Source of the DNA: Mesorhizobium alhagi CCNWXJ12-2
GTDB taxonomy: Bacteria > Pseudomonadota > Alphaproteobacteria > Rhizobiales > Rhizobiaceae
Reading direction: 5' to 3'
NCBI RefSeq assembly: GCF_000236565.1
Contig: NZ_AHAM01000144.1
Coordinates: 22,684-86,683, forward strand
Length of the DNA stretch: 64,000 nucleotides
Shown in pieces: positions 41,977 through 50,555 of the stretch. How positions within the stretch are numbered: the stretch's first letter is position 1; the number at the start of each line of letters is the position of its first letter. A program made the position numbers and the translations under genes. The notes under the pieces were generated by a model. The model saw only the letters and a program-made list of their open reading frames with translations. It did not search any database and was not told the DNA's origin.

Positions 41977-43769
41977 GCTTCCACCGCCCTGCCCTTCAGC
42001 GCGAACAGGCCGCGCGGACGTTTCTGGATGAACAGGATGATCAGCACGAGGACGAGGATCTTGCCGAGCACCGCGCCGGCATAGGGCTCGAGAAATTTGT
42101 TGAGCACGCCGAGCGAGAATGCGCCGACCAGCGTGCCCCACAGATTGCCGACGCCGCCGAACACCACGACCATGAAGCTGTCGATGATGTAGCCCTGGCC
42201 GAGATTGGGCGAGACGTTGTCGATCTGCGAAAGCGCCACCCCGGCAATTCCGGCTATGCCCGAGCCGAGCGCGAAGGTCAGCGCGTCGACCCATGGCGTC
42301 CTGATGCCCATCGACGAGGCCATGCGGCGGTTGGCCGTCACGGCGCGCATCTGCAGGCCCCAGGATGTGCGCTTCATGACGAAGAGCAGCAGGAAGAAGA
42401 CGGCGAGCGAGAAGGCGAGGATCCACAGCCGGTTCCAGGTGACCGAAAGCTCGCCCATGTCGAATGCTCCCGACATCCAGGACGGATTGCCGACCTCGCG
42501 GTTGGTCGGGCCAAAGATCGAGCGCACCGCCTGCTGCAGGATCAGCGACACGCCCCATGTGGCGAGCAGCGTCTCCAGCGGGCGGCCGTAGAGGAAGCGG
42601 ATGATGCCGCGCTCGATGGCGAGCCCGACCGCGCCGGCGACCAGGAAGGCGAGCGGCAGCGCGATCGCCAGCGACCAGTCGAACAGGCCGGGGAAGGACG
42701 TGCGGATGATATTCTGCACGACGAAGGTCGTGTAGGCGCCGAGCATCACCATCTCGCCATGCGCCATGTTGATGACGCCCATGACGCCGAAGGTGATGGC
42801 GAGCCCGATCGCTGCGAGCAGCAGCACCGAGCCGAGTGACAGGCCGTACCAGACGTTCTGGGCGGAGGCCCACAGCGCCAGCGTCGAGTTCATGCTGGCA
42901 ACGGCTGCCGAAGCGGCGTCCTTCAGCGCCCCCTCCGCGCCGGCCTCGTAGCCGGTGAGGAGCGACAGCGCATCGCGGCTACCCACGCCGGCGATTATGT
43001 CGATTGCGGCGAGCTTCTCGTCTTCGGGCAGGTCGGAGACCAGCACGGAGGAGGCCCGCGCCTGCTCGAGTTTCAGCTTCACCGAGCCGACCGTTTCCTT
43101 GGCGATTGCAGCGTCGAGCGCTTCGATATTCGCGGCAACCGGCGTCTTGAACATGGTGTCGGCGGCGGCGATGCGGGCATTGGCGTCGGGCGAGCCGAGC
43201 GTCAGCCCGCCGAGCGCGTCTCGGATGCTCCGCCGCAGCGCGTTGTTCACCTTGATCTTGGTGAAGGCCGCCTTCGGTTCTTCGCCTGCCTCCTCGCCGG
43301 TAAGCGGGTCGGCGAGCTTGATCGCCTGGCGGGCTTCCCTGCCGATGAAAACGGCGGAATCGGATTTGCGGAAATAGAGGTCGCCTTCGGCGAGCGCGGC
43401 CAGCGGGCGTTCGACAGCGGGATCGCCGGTTGCCGCCAGCTCCTGCACGACCGCCTCGGTGGCCTTGAAATTCTTCGCCGCCGCGAATTTAGCGATGATG
43501 GGACGAAGCGCGGCTTCGTCGGCGTGGGCGGGGGAAGCGAAAACGCCCAGCAGTGAGAGGAAGAGAAATGCAAAGACAGCGCTCTGTCGCGCCCCCCTCT
43601 GGCCTGCCGGCCATCTCCCCCACTTGGGGGGAGATTGCGCCGGCCGCCCTACCTTCGCCAATCTCCAGCGCTGCCAGGAAAGCAGCAACGTCGAAGCTGC
43701 CGATCTCCCCCCTTGTGGGGGAGATGTCCGGCAGGACAGAGGGGGGCAACGTGGAGCGGATTCGGTCAT
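41973..43769 (-). CDS. urtB: Urea ABC transporter permease UrtB with repeat-encoded N-terminal extension
   Basis: A LivH-type permease with the UrtB-specific periplasmic N-domain (ADEAALRPIIAKFAAAKNFKATEAVVQELAATGD and onward) before the membrane part (LAITFGVMGVINMAHGEMVMLGAY, LLATWGVSLILQQAVRSIFGPTNREVGNPSW). A signal peptide is clear, with core AVFAFLFLSLLGVFA and cleavage after AHA, but no ATG or GTG lies just before it in frame. The nearest ATG in frame is 43769, giving 598 residues with the signal core at 64-78. Residues about 8-60 would then be encoded by the palindromic repeat 43591-43747. The true start is therefore uncertain; a TTG in frame inside the repeat is possible. Confidence 0.88.
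   Translation of the reverse strand: MTESAPRCPPLSCRTSPPQGGRSAASTLLLSWQRWRLAKVGRPAQSPPKWGRWPAGQRGARQSAVFAFLFLSLLGVFASPAHADEAALRPIIAKFAAAKNFKATEAVVQELAATGDPAVERPLAALAEGDLYFRKSDSAVFIGREARQAIKLADPLTGEEAGEEPKAAFTKIKVNNALRRSIRDALGGLTLGSPDANARIAAADTMFKTPVAANIEALDAAIAKETVGSVKLKLEQARASSVLVSDLPEDEKLAAIDIIAGVGSRDALSLLTGYEAGAEGALKDAASAAVASMNSTLALWASAQNVWYGLSLGSVLLLAAIGLAITFGVMGVINMAHGEMVMLGAYTTFVVQNIIRTSFPGLFDWSLAIALPLAFLVAGAVGLAIERGIIRFLYGRPLETLLATWGVSLILQQAVRSIFGPTNREVGNPSWMSGAFDMGELSVTWNRLWILAFSLAVFFLLLFVMKRTSWGLQMRAVTANRRMASSMGIRTPWVDALTFALGSGIAGIAGVALSQIDNVSPNLGQGYIIDSFMVVVFGGVGNLWGTLVGAFSLGVLNKFLEPYAGAVLGKILVLVLIILFIQKRPRGLFALKGRAVEA
43591..43747. repeat. Palindromic repeat between urtA and the UrtB signal peptide
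   Basis: Arms 43591-43622 and 43716-43747 match at 30 of 32 positions when inverted, with GGGGGAGAT / ATCTCCCCC inner ends. It stays open in the urtB frame throughout and abuts the UrtB signal sequence. The sequence CCTGCCGG...CATCTCCCC is like other rhizobial intergenic palindromes. Confidence 0.8.
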
Positions 43770-43793
43770 GTTGTTTTGTTGTCGCTCTGGAAA

Positions 43794-43832
43794 GCTTCCG
43801 GGCGGGAGGGAGGAGAGGTCCCGCCCGGAAGC
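43794..43832 (-). terminator. Stem-loop after urtA (14-bp perfect arms)
   Basis: GCTTCCGGGCGGGA (43794-43807) pairs perfectly with 43819-43832 around an 11-nt loop, 20 nt past the urtA stop. It has no T-run, so partial termination or mRNA 3'-end protection is likelier. This would let the binding protein be made in excess over UrtBCDE. Confidence 0.55.
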
Positions 43833-43851
43833 GCTTGCGGTCAACTTCAGG

Positions 43852-45156
43852 TTAGTTGATGCCCTTGCCACCGCATTTGCCGGTGGCGACGTTGAAGTTT
43901 CCGCAAGAGAGCGGCGCACGCCAGTCGGCGATCAGGTCCTTGGAGTCCGGCAGGTAGTCGGACCATTCGTCGCCGACCACCAGGCCAGAGGTCTCCCAGA
44001 CGGTTTCCATCTGGCCATCGGCCTGGATTTCGCCGATCAGCACCGGCTTGGTGATGTGGTGGTTCGGCATCATCGACGAGAAGCCGCCGGTCAGGTTCGG
44101 CACGGACACGCCGATGATGGAATCGATCACGGCGTCCGGATCGGTGGTGCCGGCTTTCTCGACGGCCTTGACCCACATGTTGAAGCCGATCACATGCGCT
44201 TCCATCGGGTCATTGGTGACGCGCTTGTCGTTCTTGGTGAAAGCGCGCCAGGCGTCGATGAAGGCTGCATTCTCCGGCGTGTCGACAGACTGGAAGTAAT
44301 TCCACGCGGTCAAATGGCCGACAAGCGGAGCGGTGTCGAGGCCGGCAAGCTCTTCCTCGCCCACCGAGAAGGCGACCACCGGGATGTCCTCGGCCTTGAT
44401 GCCCTGGTTGCCGAGTTCCTTGTAGAACGGAACGTTGGCGTCGCCGTTGATCGTCGACACGACGGCGGTCTTCTTGCCGGCCGAGCCGAAATTCTTGATG
44501 TCGGTCACGATCGTCTGCCAGTCGGAATGACCGAATGGCGTGTAGTTGATCATGATGTCTTCCTTGGCCACGCCCTTCGATTCCAGATAGGCCTGCAGGA
44601 TCTTGTTGGTCGTCTGCGGATAGACGTAGTCGGTGCCGGCAAGCACCCAGCGCTCGACGCCTTCCTCGTTCATCAGATAGTCGACGGCAGGGATCGCCTG
44701 CTGGTTCGGGGCAGCGCCGGTGTAGAAGACGTTGCGCTGGCTCTCCTCGCCCTCATACTGGACGGGATAGAAGAGCACCGAATTCAGTTCCTCGAACACC
44801 GGCAGCACGGACTTGCGCGACACCGAGGTCCAGCAGCCGAACACGGCAGAGACCTTGTCGACGGCGATCAGTTCGCGCGCCTTTTCCGCAAACAGCGGCC
44901 AGTCGGATGCCGGGTCGACCACCACGGCTTCGAGCTTCTTGCCGAGCAGCCCGCCCTTCTTGTTCTGCTCCTCGATCAGGAACAGCATCGTATCCTTCAG
45001 CGTCGTCTCCGAAATCGCCATCGTGCCCGACAGCGAATGCAGGACGCCGACCTTGATCGTCTCTTCCTGCGCCAATGCCGGCGTGGCGAGACCGAGACCT
45101 GCCGCGACAGCGCTCGCGGACAGGAATTTTCCGAGTGTCGAGAAAGTACCCCTCAT
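43852..45156 (-). CDS. urtA: Urea ABC transporter substrate-binding protein UrtA
   Basis: A 434-residue periplasmic binding protein. The signal peptide (MRGTFSTLGKFLSASAVAAG...PALAQ) is followed by the UrtA hallmarks IKVGVLHSLSGTMAISETTLKDTMLFLIEEQNKKGG, AVFGCWTSVSRKSVLPVFEE, NSVLFYPVQYEGEE and TGAAPNQQAIPAV. GGAGGTG precedes ATG 45156. The C-terminus carries two Cys (SCGNFN, KCGGKG). It is the first gene of the operon, driven by the sigma-54 type promoter at 45202-45217. Confidence 0.96.
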   Translation of the reverse strand: MRGTFSTLGKFLSASAVAAGLGLATPALAQEETIKVGVLHSLSGTMAISETTLKDTMLFLIEEQNKKGGLLGKKLEAVVVDPASDWPLFAEKARELIAVDKVSAVFGCWTSVSRKSVLPVFEELNSVLFYPVQYEGEESQRNVFYTGAAPNQQAIPAVDYLMNEEGVERWVLAGTDYVYPQTTNKILQAYLESKGVAKEDIMINYTPFGHSDWQTIVTDIKNFGSAGKKTAVVSTINGDANVPFYKELGNQGIKAEDIPVVAFSVGEEELAGLDTAPLVGHLTAWNYFQSVDTPENAAFIDAWRAFTKNDKRVTNDPMEAHVIGFNMWVKAVEKAGTTDPDAVIDSIIGVSVPNLTGGFSSMMPNHHITKPVLIGEIQADGQMETVWETSGLVVGDEWSDYLPDSKDLIADWRAPLSCGNFNVATGKCGGKGIN

Positions 45157-45579
45157 ATTCCACACCTCCAAACAGGGTTGTTTTAGCACCGCGTAATGCA
45201 ATGCAACCGGCGTGCCAGTCCGGGCAAAACACCAATGCCGACGGATTAAGCGTGTGTGCTCAAAGGGTTAGAGATCCGGAGCAAAATCCGAAGCCGGGCT
45301 GGCGCTGCCCGCAGCGATGGATTGGAGTCGATTTGGGCAGTCGGCAGCAAAGCTGCTCATAATTTCAGCAAGGCCGCATTCTGCATAAAATGCGCTCATT
45401 TCCTGTGCATTTGGCTTGGGCCGTTCACGATATCGCGATTGGCCGCTTAAGCGCTTGTTGGCTTGGCGGCCTGACTCTAGGCTCTGCAGAGCTACACCTC
45501 GCGAACGACGTCCGGTTGCCCCAGCCGGATGAGGCGCAGCCCCGAAAGATAGCCAGCCCCAAGACAAGGAGAGCCAGCC
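45157..45579. other. Divergent control region between urtA and the molybdenum hydroxylase genes
   Basis: This 423-nt gap contains the sigma-54 type promoter for urtA at its left edge. No convincing gene was found; the frames that cross it belong to antisense readings of the hydroxylase gene. An AAGGAGAG ribosome-binding site for the gene at 45580 lies at the right edge. No promoter was identified with confidence for the rightward genes. Confidence 0.5.
45202..45217 (-). promoter_or_regulatory. Sigma-54 (RpoN) promoter of urtA: TGGCAC-N5-TTGCA
   Basis: On the minus strand TGGCAC (45217-45212), five bases and TTGCA (45206-45202) reproduce the RpoN consensus, including the invariant GG and GC. 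It lies 46 nt before the urtA ATG. Nitrogen control of urea uptake through NtrC and RpoN is well established in proteobacteria. No clear NtrC site was picked out upstream. Confidence 0.85.
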
Positions 45580-46038
45580 ATGGTCGCTTTCACCCTCAAT
45601 GGCGAAGCGCAAACGCTCGACGCCGACCCGGAAATGCCGCTGCTGTGGGCCATCCGCGACGTCGTCGGGTTGACTGGAACCAAATTCGGTTGCGGCCTCG
45701 CGCAGTGCGGCGCCTGCACGGTCCATATAGACGGCGTGCCGACACGCTCGTGCCAGACCGCGATCAGCGACATAGAAGGCGCCTCGATCACCACCATCGA
45801 AGGCCTGTCCGGCAAGGTCGGCGAGACGGTGCAGGCCGTCTGGGCCGAGCTTGACGTGCCGCAATGCGGCTATTGCCAGTCCGGCCAGATCATGTCGGCC
45901 GCCGCTCTTCTGGCCGAGACACCCAAGCCAACCGACGACGACATCGATTCGGCGATGAGCGGCAATCTCTGCCGCTGCGCCACCTATCAACGCATCCGCA
46001 CGGCGATCCACGAAGCCGCGAACCGGCTGGAGGCATAA
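45580..46038 (+). CDS. Molybdenum hydroxylase small subunit ([2Fe-2S] protein, isoquinoline 1-oxidoreductase alpha-like)
   Basis: A 152-residue iron-sulfur subunit. The plant-type [2Fe-2S] cluster is held by [17 protein letters not shown]...SC, and the second cluster by [12 protein letters not shown]...[11 protein letters not shown]. This two-cluster layout is that of the xanthine oxidase family small subunits (IorA, aldehyde oxidase). AAGGAGAG precedes the ATG. The large subunit gene begins 2 nt after its stop. No FAD subunit gene is present, as in isoquinoline oxidoreductase and similar periplasmic enzymes that pass electrons to cytochromes. Confidence 0.92.
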   Translation: MVAFTLNGEAQTLDADPEMPLLWAIRDVVGLTGTKFGCGLAQCGACTVHIDGVPTRSCQTAISDIEGASITTIEGLSGKVGETVQAVWAELDVPQCGYCQSGQIMSAAALLAETPKPTDDDIDSAMSGNLCRCATYQRIRTAIHEAANRLEA

Positions 46039-46040
46039 CC

Positions 46041-48242
46041 ATGTTGCAATTTCGCGCAAAGAAAGAAGCGGTGCAGGCGACACGCCGCCAGTTCCTCATC
46101 GGCACGGCTGCAACCGCGGCCGGCCTCGCGGTCGGCTACCGGCTGATCGCCGCCGGGCCGGCGGCCGCGCAAGCCGCGCCCGTGGCCGCACAGGCCAACC
46201 CGTTCCAGACCTATGTCGAGATCACACCAGAGAACCGGATCGTCATCCACTCCTCGCAATTCGAAATGGGGCAAGGCTCCTATTTCGGCATCGCCACGCT
46301 GGTGATGGAAGAACTCGACGGCGATTGGGCGCAGGTCGACGTGATCGGCGGCTCAGGCAACACCGCCCTGTTCGGCAATCTCGCCTGGGGCGGCGCCTTC
46401 CAGGGTACCGGCGGCTCCACCTCCATGACCTCGTCGTGGGAGCGCTACCGCAAGGCCGGCGCGGCCGCCCGCGCCATGCTGGTCGCGGCTGCCGCAAAGG
46501 AGTGGAACGCACCCGCCGACGAGGTCACGGTGGCTTCCGGCGTGGTCGCCCACGGATCGAACAAGCGCGCCACATTCGGCGAGTTGGCGCAAGCCGCGGC
46601 CGGTATGCCGGTCCCCGAGGATGTGCCGCTGAAGCCGCGCGACAAGTGGACCCAGATCGGCTCCGATACGCTGAAGCGCTACGATTCCGCCGGCAAGACC
46701 AACGGCACCCAGCCCTACACGATCGACTTGAAGATGGACGGGCTGTTGACCGCCGTCATGATCCATCCGCCGAAATTCGGCGCCGAGGTGGCGAGCTTCG
46801 ACGCGGCCAAGGCCAAGGCGCTTGATGGCGTGGTCGACGTGATCCAGACGCCGCGCGGCATCGCGGTCGTCGGCGAGAACATGTGGGCGGCAATGAAGGG
46901 CCGCGACCTGGTCACCGTCGAGTGGAACGAGGCCAATGCCGAGCAGCGCGGCACGGCCGAGATCATGGCGGAGTACAACAAGCTTGCCGACGGTCCGGCC
47001 AAGGCCACGGCCCGCAATGACGGCGACGCTGCCGCGGCGATGGCAAGCGCGGACAAGGTCGTGGAGGGGCATTACGAGTTCCCTTACCTCGTCCATGCCT
47101 CGATCGAGCCGCTGAACGCCGTTGCGCGCATCGGCGAGGACGGCACGGTCGAGGTCTGGGGCGGTCACCAGATGCCCGATATCTACCAGGCGGCCGCCGC
47201 TCAGGTCGCCGGAACCACGCCGGACAAGGTCAAGTTGCATGTCATGAAGACCGGCGGCAGTTTCGGACGGCGCGCCGTTGCGGACGCGGATTTGATCGTC
47301 GAGTCGGTCGCGGTCGCCAAGGCGCTCGGTCCCGGCAAGCCGGTCAAGGTGCAGTGGACGCGCGAGAACGACATGCGGGGCGGCCGCTACCGGCCTGCCT
47401 ATGTCCATGCGATCAAGGCAGGTCTCGACAAGGACGGGAACATCGTGGCGATGCACGACCACATTGTCGGGCAGTCGATCATGGCGGGCTCGCCCATGGA
47501 GGCGATGATCGAGAACGGCGTCGACGCGACTTCGGTCGAGGGAGCCTCCAACCTCCCCTATGCGGTGCCCAATTTGAAGATCGACCTGACGACGACCGAC
47601 GTGAAGATCCCCGTGCTGTGGTGGCGCTCGGTCGGCTCGACCCACACCGCCTATGTCATGGAGACTTTCGTCGACGAACTCGCCGCGGCCTCCAACCGCG
47701 ACCCGGTCGAGTTCCGCCTGTCCATGCTAGAAAAGCATCCGCGGCACGCCGCGGTGCTTCGGCTCGCGGCGGAGAAGGCCGACTGGGAAAAGCCGCTGCC
47801 GGAGGGCCGGTTCCGTGGCGTGGCGCTGCATGAGAGCTTCCACACCTATGTGGCGGAGGTGGTGGAGATCACCTTCAAGGGCGGCACCGACTTCACCGTC
47901 GACCGCGTGGTCTGCGCCGTCGACTGCGGCACCGCGATCAACCCCGACCAGATCCGCGCCCAGATGGAGGGCGGCATCGGCTTCGGGCTCGGCGCGATCC
48001 TGCAGGAGGAACTGACGCTGACCGGAGGCGTGGTCGACCAGGAGAACTACGACACCTATACGCCGCTGCGCATCGACCAGATGCCGAAGGTGGAGGTGCA
48101 CATCGTACCCTCCGACGAACCGCCGACGGGCGTCGGCGAGCCCGGCGTGCCGCCGATCGGCCCGGCGGTCGCCAATGCGCTGCGCGCCGCCACCGGCAAG
48201 ACGATCCGCAAGCTGCCGATCGTCAAGAACCTGTCGGCATAG
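46041..48242 (+). CDS. Molybdenum hydroxylase large subunit (isoquinoline 1-oxidoreductase beta-like), Tat-exported
   Basis: A 733-residue molybdopterin cytosine dinucleotide-type subunit. The N-terminus has a twin-arginine signal ([20 protein letters not shown]), so the enzyme probably works in the periplasm. The motifs [64 protein letters not shown] and, near the end, [21 protein letters not shown] (with the expected catalytic Glu in GVGEPG) match the IorB/aldehyde dehydrogenase group. The substrate is an N-heterocycle or aldehyde that cannot be identified from sequence. No XdhC-type maturation gene is next to it. Confidence 0.92.
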   Translation: MLQFRAKKEAVQATRRQFLIGTAATAAGLAVGYRLIAAGPAAAQAAPVAAQANPFQTYVEITPENRIVIHSSQFEMGQGSYFGIATLVMEELDGDWAQVDVIGGSGNTALFGNLAWGGAFQGTGGSTSMTSSWERYRKAGAAARAMLVAAAAKEWNAPADEVTVASGVVAHGSNKRATFGELAQAAAGMPVPEDVPLKPRDKWTQIGSDTLKRYDSAGKTNGTQPYTIDLKMDGLLTAVMIHPPKFGAEVASFDAAKAKALDGVVDVIQTPRGIAVVGENMWAAMKGRDLVTVEWNEANAEQRGTAEIMAEYNKLADGPAKATARNDGDAAAAMASADKVVEGHYEFPYLVHASIEPLNAVARIGEDGTVEVWGGHQMPDIYQAAAAQVAGTTPDKVKLHVMKTGGSFGRRAVADADLIVESVAVAKALGPGKPVKVQWTRENDMRGGRYRPAYVHAIKAGLDKDGNIVAMHDHIVGQSIMAGSPMEAMIENGVDATSVEGASNLPYAVPNLKIDLTTTDVKIPVLWWRSVGSTHTAYVMETFVDELAAASNRDPVEFRLSMLEKHPRHAAVLRLAAEKADWEKPLPEGRFRGVALHESFHTYVAEVVEITFKGGTDFTVDRVVCAVDCGTAINPDQIRAQMEGGIGFGLGAILQEELTLTGGVVDQENYDTYTPLRIDQMPKVEVHIVPSDEPPTGVGEPGVPPIGPAVANALRAATGKTIRKLPIVKNLSA

Positions 48243-48255
48243 GCAAGAGCAACAG

Positions 48256-48280
48256 CCGGCCGCGATCTGATCGCGGCCGG
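48256..48280. terminator. Perfect 12-bp hairpin between convergent genes
   Basis: CCGGCCGCGATC and its exact complement are separated by one base and followed by TTTG. It lies 14 nt past the hydroxylase stop and 8 nt from the convergent hydrolase stop, so it can serve both as a bidirectional terminator. Confidence 0.75.
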
Positions 48281-48287
48281 TTTGCCG

Positions 48288-48986
48288 TCAGACAACGCGG
48301 ACCTCGATGTCGCCGACGCCGTCGACATGGCCGCGAAGCACGTCGCCACGGGTGACCGCTCCGACGCCGGCCGGCGTTCCCGAAAGGATGACGTCGCCCG
48401 GCATCAGTGTGAACAGGCCCGACAGATAGCTGATCATTTCCGGAACCTTCCAGATCATCTGGTTCAAATCGCCGGTCTGCTTGCGCTCGCCGTTGACGTC
48501 CAGCCAGATCGCACCCTGGGTTGGATGGCCGATGGCGCTTGCCGGCACCAGCGGCGTGCACGGCCCCGACGCCTCGAACGCTTTTCCGACCTCCCATGGG
48601 CGGCCCATCTCCTTGGCCTTGCCCTGCAAATCGCGCCGCGTCATGTCGAGGCCGATGCCGTAGCCGTAAACGCAATCCATAGCCTTCTCGACTGGGATGT
48701 CCGTGCCGCCGCTTTTCAGCGCCACGACCATTTCGATCTCGTAATGGACGTCGTTGGACGCGGGCGGATAGGGAAATTCGCCTGATGTATCGAGATTGTC
48801 CGGGTTTTTCTGGAAGAAGAAGGGCGGCTCCTTGTTGGGGTCGTGGCCCATCTCGACAGCGTGCGCGGCGTAGTTCCGGCCGACGCAATAGACCCGATGC
48901 ACCGGAAATAATTTGTCGGTTCCCTGAACCGGCAGGGCCGGGATGGCGGTCGGCTGGATGACGTAGTTCGAGGTTGCGCCGTGCAT
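48288..48986 (-). CDS. Fumarylacetoacetate hydrolase family protein (fumarylpyruvate hydrolase-like)
   Basis: A 232-residue FAH-fold protein. [32 protein letters not shown], the metal-binding YEIEMVVAL (ExE motif), [31 protein letters not shown] and [15 protein letters not shown] are all conserved. Single-domain proteins of this size hydrolyse acylpyruvates such as fumarylpyruvate with Mg. It is the last gene of a NitT/TauT ABC operon, 2 nt after a permease, so it may act on the imported compound or a product of it. ATG 48986 has GGAG 12 nt upstream, slightly far. Confidence 0.9.
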   Translation of the reverse strand: MHGATSNYVIQPTAIPALPVQGTDKLFPVHRVYCVGRNYAAHAVEMGHDPNKEPPFFFQKNPDNLDTSGEFPYPPASNDVHYEIEMVVALKSGGTDIPVEKAMDCVYGYGIGLDMTRRDLQGKAKEMGRPWEVGKAFEASGPCTPLVPASAIGHPTQGAIWLDVNGERKQTGDLNQMIWKVPEMISYLSGLFTLMPGDVILSGTPAGVGAVTRGDVLRGHVDGVGDIEVRVV

Positions 48987-48988
48987 GT

Positions 48989-49744
48989 TCACTGTCTTGC
49001 TCCTGCATAATATTCGACTTTGGCTTCGGCTCTTTCGATCAGTTCGGAGATCAGCAGGGCGAAGGCAAAAAGGATGATGGTGAGGGCCCAGAATTCGGCC
49101 ATGCGGAAGTTCCGCGAGAAGGTTTCGAACAGCGCGCCGTAGCCGACGATGGCGACGAGCAACTGGCCGATGACGACGCCTTTGACGCCGCGGATGAGGC
49201 CAAGGCGGATGCCGGCGAGGATTTCCGGCAACGCGGCCCAAAGGATGATCTTGGTATAGAGCGCCGGGCGCGACGCGCCGTAGGAACGCGCCATCTCGAT
49301 CAGCGATGGCGAGATATGCCGGACGCCTGCCCTCGTATCGAGAACGATGATCCAGATCGCGAAGAGGAACACAGCGGCCACGATCGTCTTTTCGCCGAAG
49401 CCGAACAGGATCATCAGCACCGGCACGATCGCCGAGAGCGGCGCGCTGGAGAAGATGTTGACCCACATTCCGAGCAGGTTGTCGGCGATCCTCACGCGCC
49501 CCATGAGGATGCCGAGCGGAATGCCGACCGCGATCGCCAGGGCCATGCCGATGGCGAAGGCGCGGACCGTCGTGATGGTCGCGCTCTGCCAGGACGGCAA
49601 TTGCACGAGATCGACCGCCGCCACCAGAACATCGCTGAAGGGCGGCAGCAGGAAGATGAGGTCAAGCCGGCCGACGATCTCCCAGACGACGCACCAGACC
49701 AGGAGCGACGCCATCATCGGCACGCGGTAGCCAAAGAGGGTCAT
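48989..49744 (-). CDS. NitT/TauT-type ABC transporter permease (second permease)
   Basis: A 251-residue SsuC/TauC-like permease with about six helices. The EAA loop MARSYGASRPALYTKIILWAALPEILAGIRLGL is clear, followed by GVVIGQLLVAIVGYGALFETFSRNF. It differs strongly from the other permease in the same operon, so the two probably form a heterodimer; most SsuC/TauC systems use one permease gene. It starts 6 nt after the ATPase gene. Substrate unknown. Confidence 0.9.
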   Translation of the reverse strand: MTLFGYRVPMMASLLVWCVVWEIVGRLDLIFLLPPFSDVLVAAVDLVQLPSWQSATITTVRAFAIGMALAIAVGIPLGILMGRVRIADNLLGMWVNIFSSAPLSAIVPVLMILFGFGEKTIVAAVFLFAIWIIVLDTRAGVRHISPSLIEMARSYGASRPALYTKIILWAALPEILAGIRLGLIRGVKGVVIGQLLVAIVGYGALFETFSRNFRMAEFWALTIILFAFALLISELIERAEAKVEYYAGARQ

Positions 49745-49750
49745 GGCCGC

Positions 49751-50554
49751 TTACTCCACATACTGCTTCAGCCCCTGCCAGATCTCGTCGACCGTATCGA
49801 GGTAGTGCTGGTCGCGGTGGATGCGCTCGGGGTCGCCCGAACGGTCGATTTCGGGCTCGATGATCTGCGAAACGCGGCCCGGCCGCGGCGACAGCAGGAC
49901 GATGCGGTCGGAAATGTAGACCGCCTCCTCGATCGAGTGGGTGACGAAGATGAAGGTCTTGTTCTGGTTGGTCCTGAGCCGGATCAGATCTTCCTGGAAT
50001 TTGCGCCGGTTCTGCTCGTCGACCGCCGAGAACGGCTCGTCGAGAAGCAACACCTCCGCATCGACCGAGAGAGCGCGCGCCAGGCCGACGCGCTGGCGCA
50101 TGCCGCCCGAAAGCTCGTGCGGATATTTGTTCTCGAAACCGGCCAGGCCGACTTCGCGGATATAGTGGCGCGCCTTGTCCTCGCGTTCGGTCTTGGCGAC
50201 GCCGCGCAATTCGAGGCCGAAAGCCACGTTGCGCATCACCGTCGCCCAGGGCATCAGCGCGAAATCCTGAAAGACGAAGGCGCGTTCGGGCCCCGGTCCG
50301 CTGACCGGCTTGCCATCGACCGTGACGGTCCCGGCATTGGCCTCGATGAGGCCGGCAATGATCTTAAGCAGCGTGGTTTTTCCGCAGCCGCTCGGCCCGA
50401 GAAGGCTGGTCAGCTTGCCGCGGGGGAAGTCGAGATCGACGCTGCGCAGCGCCTCGACATCCCCGTAGGTCTTGGAAATACCCCTGACCTCCACGATCGA
50501 ATCGACTGGCGCCGGCATGGGCGGCGGTTCCTTTCGCAATACAGCGCTGCGCAT
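49751..50554 (-). CDS. NitT/TauT-type ABC transporter ATP-binding protein
   Basis: A 267-residue SsuB/TauB-like ATPase. It carries Walker A (LGPSGCGKTTLLKIIAG), the Q-loop (VFQDFALMPWATVMRNV), signature (ELSGGMRQRVGLARAL), Walker B (VLLLDEPFSAVDEQNR) and the switch His (VTHSIEEAVYISDRI). ATG 50554 has GAGGAG at good spacing; the longer frame overlaps the permease. It lies between two permease genes. Confidence 0.93.
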   Translation of the reverse strand: MRSAVLRKEPPPMPAPVDSIVEVRGISKTYGDVEALRSVDLDFPRGKLTSLLGPSGCGKTTLLKIIAGLIEANAGTVTVDGKPVSGPGPERAFVFQDFALMPWATVMRNVAFGLELRGVAKTEREDKARHYIREVGLAGFENKYPHELSGGMRQRVGLARALSVDAEVLLLDEPFSAVDEQNRRKFQEDLIRLRTNQNKTFIFVTHSIEEAVYISDRIVLLSPRPGRVSQIIEPEIDRSGDPERIHRDQHYLDTVDEIWQGLKQYVE

Positions 50555-50555
50555 G

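Noticed and set aside
40078..42084. 668-codon open frame on the plus strand
   Set aside because: It is antisense to urtC and urtD, has the Arg/Asp/His-rich composition of a GC-skewed shadow frame and no domain. The opposite strand encodes clear transporter subunits.
40747..42873. 708-codon version of UrtC
   Set aside because: The extra N-terminal part lies over urtB in the wrong frame. ATG 41976 overlaps the urtB stop as ATGA and begins a normal LivM-type N-terminus.
43459..45186. 575-codon open frame on the plus strand
   Set aside because: Antisense to urtA and the urtA-urtB spacer, with shadow-type composition; UrtA on the minus strand is unambiguous.
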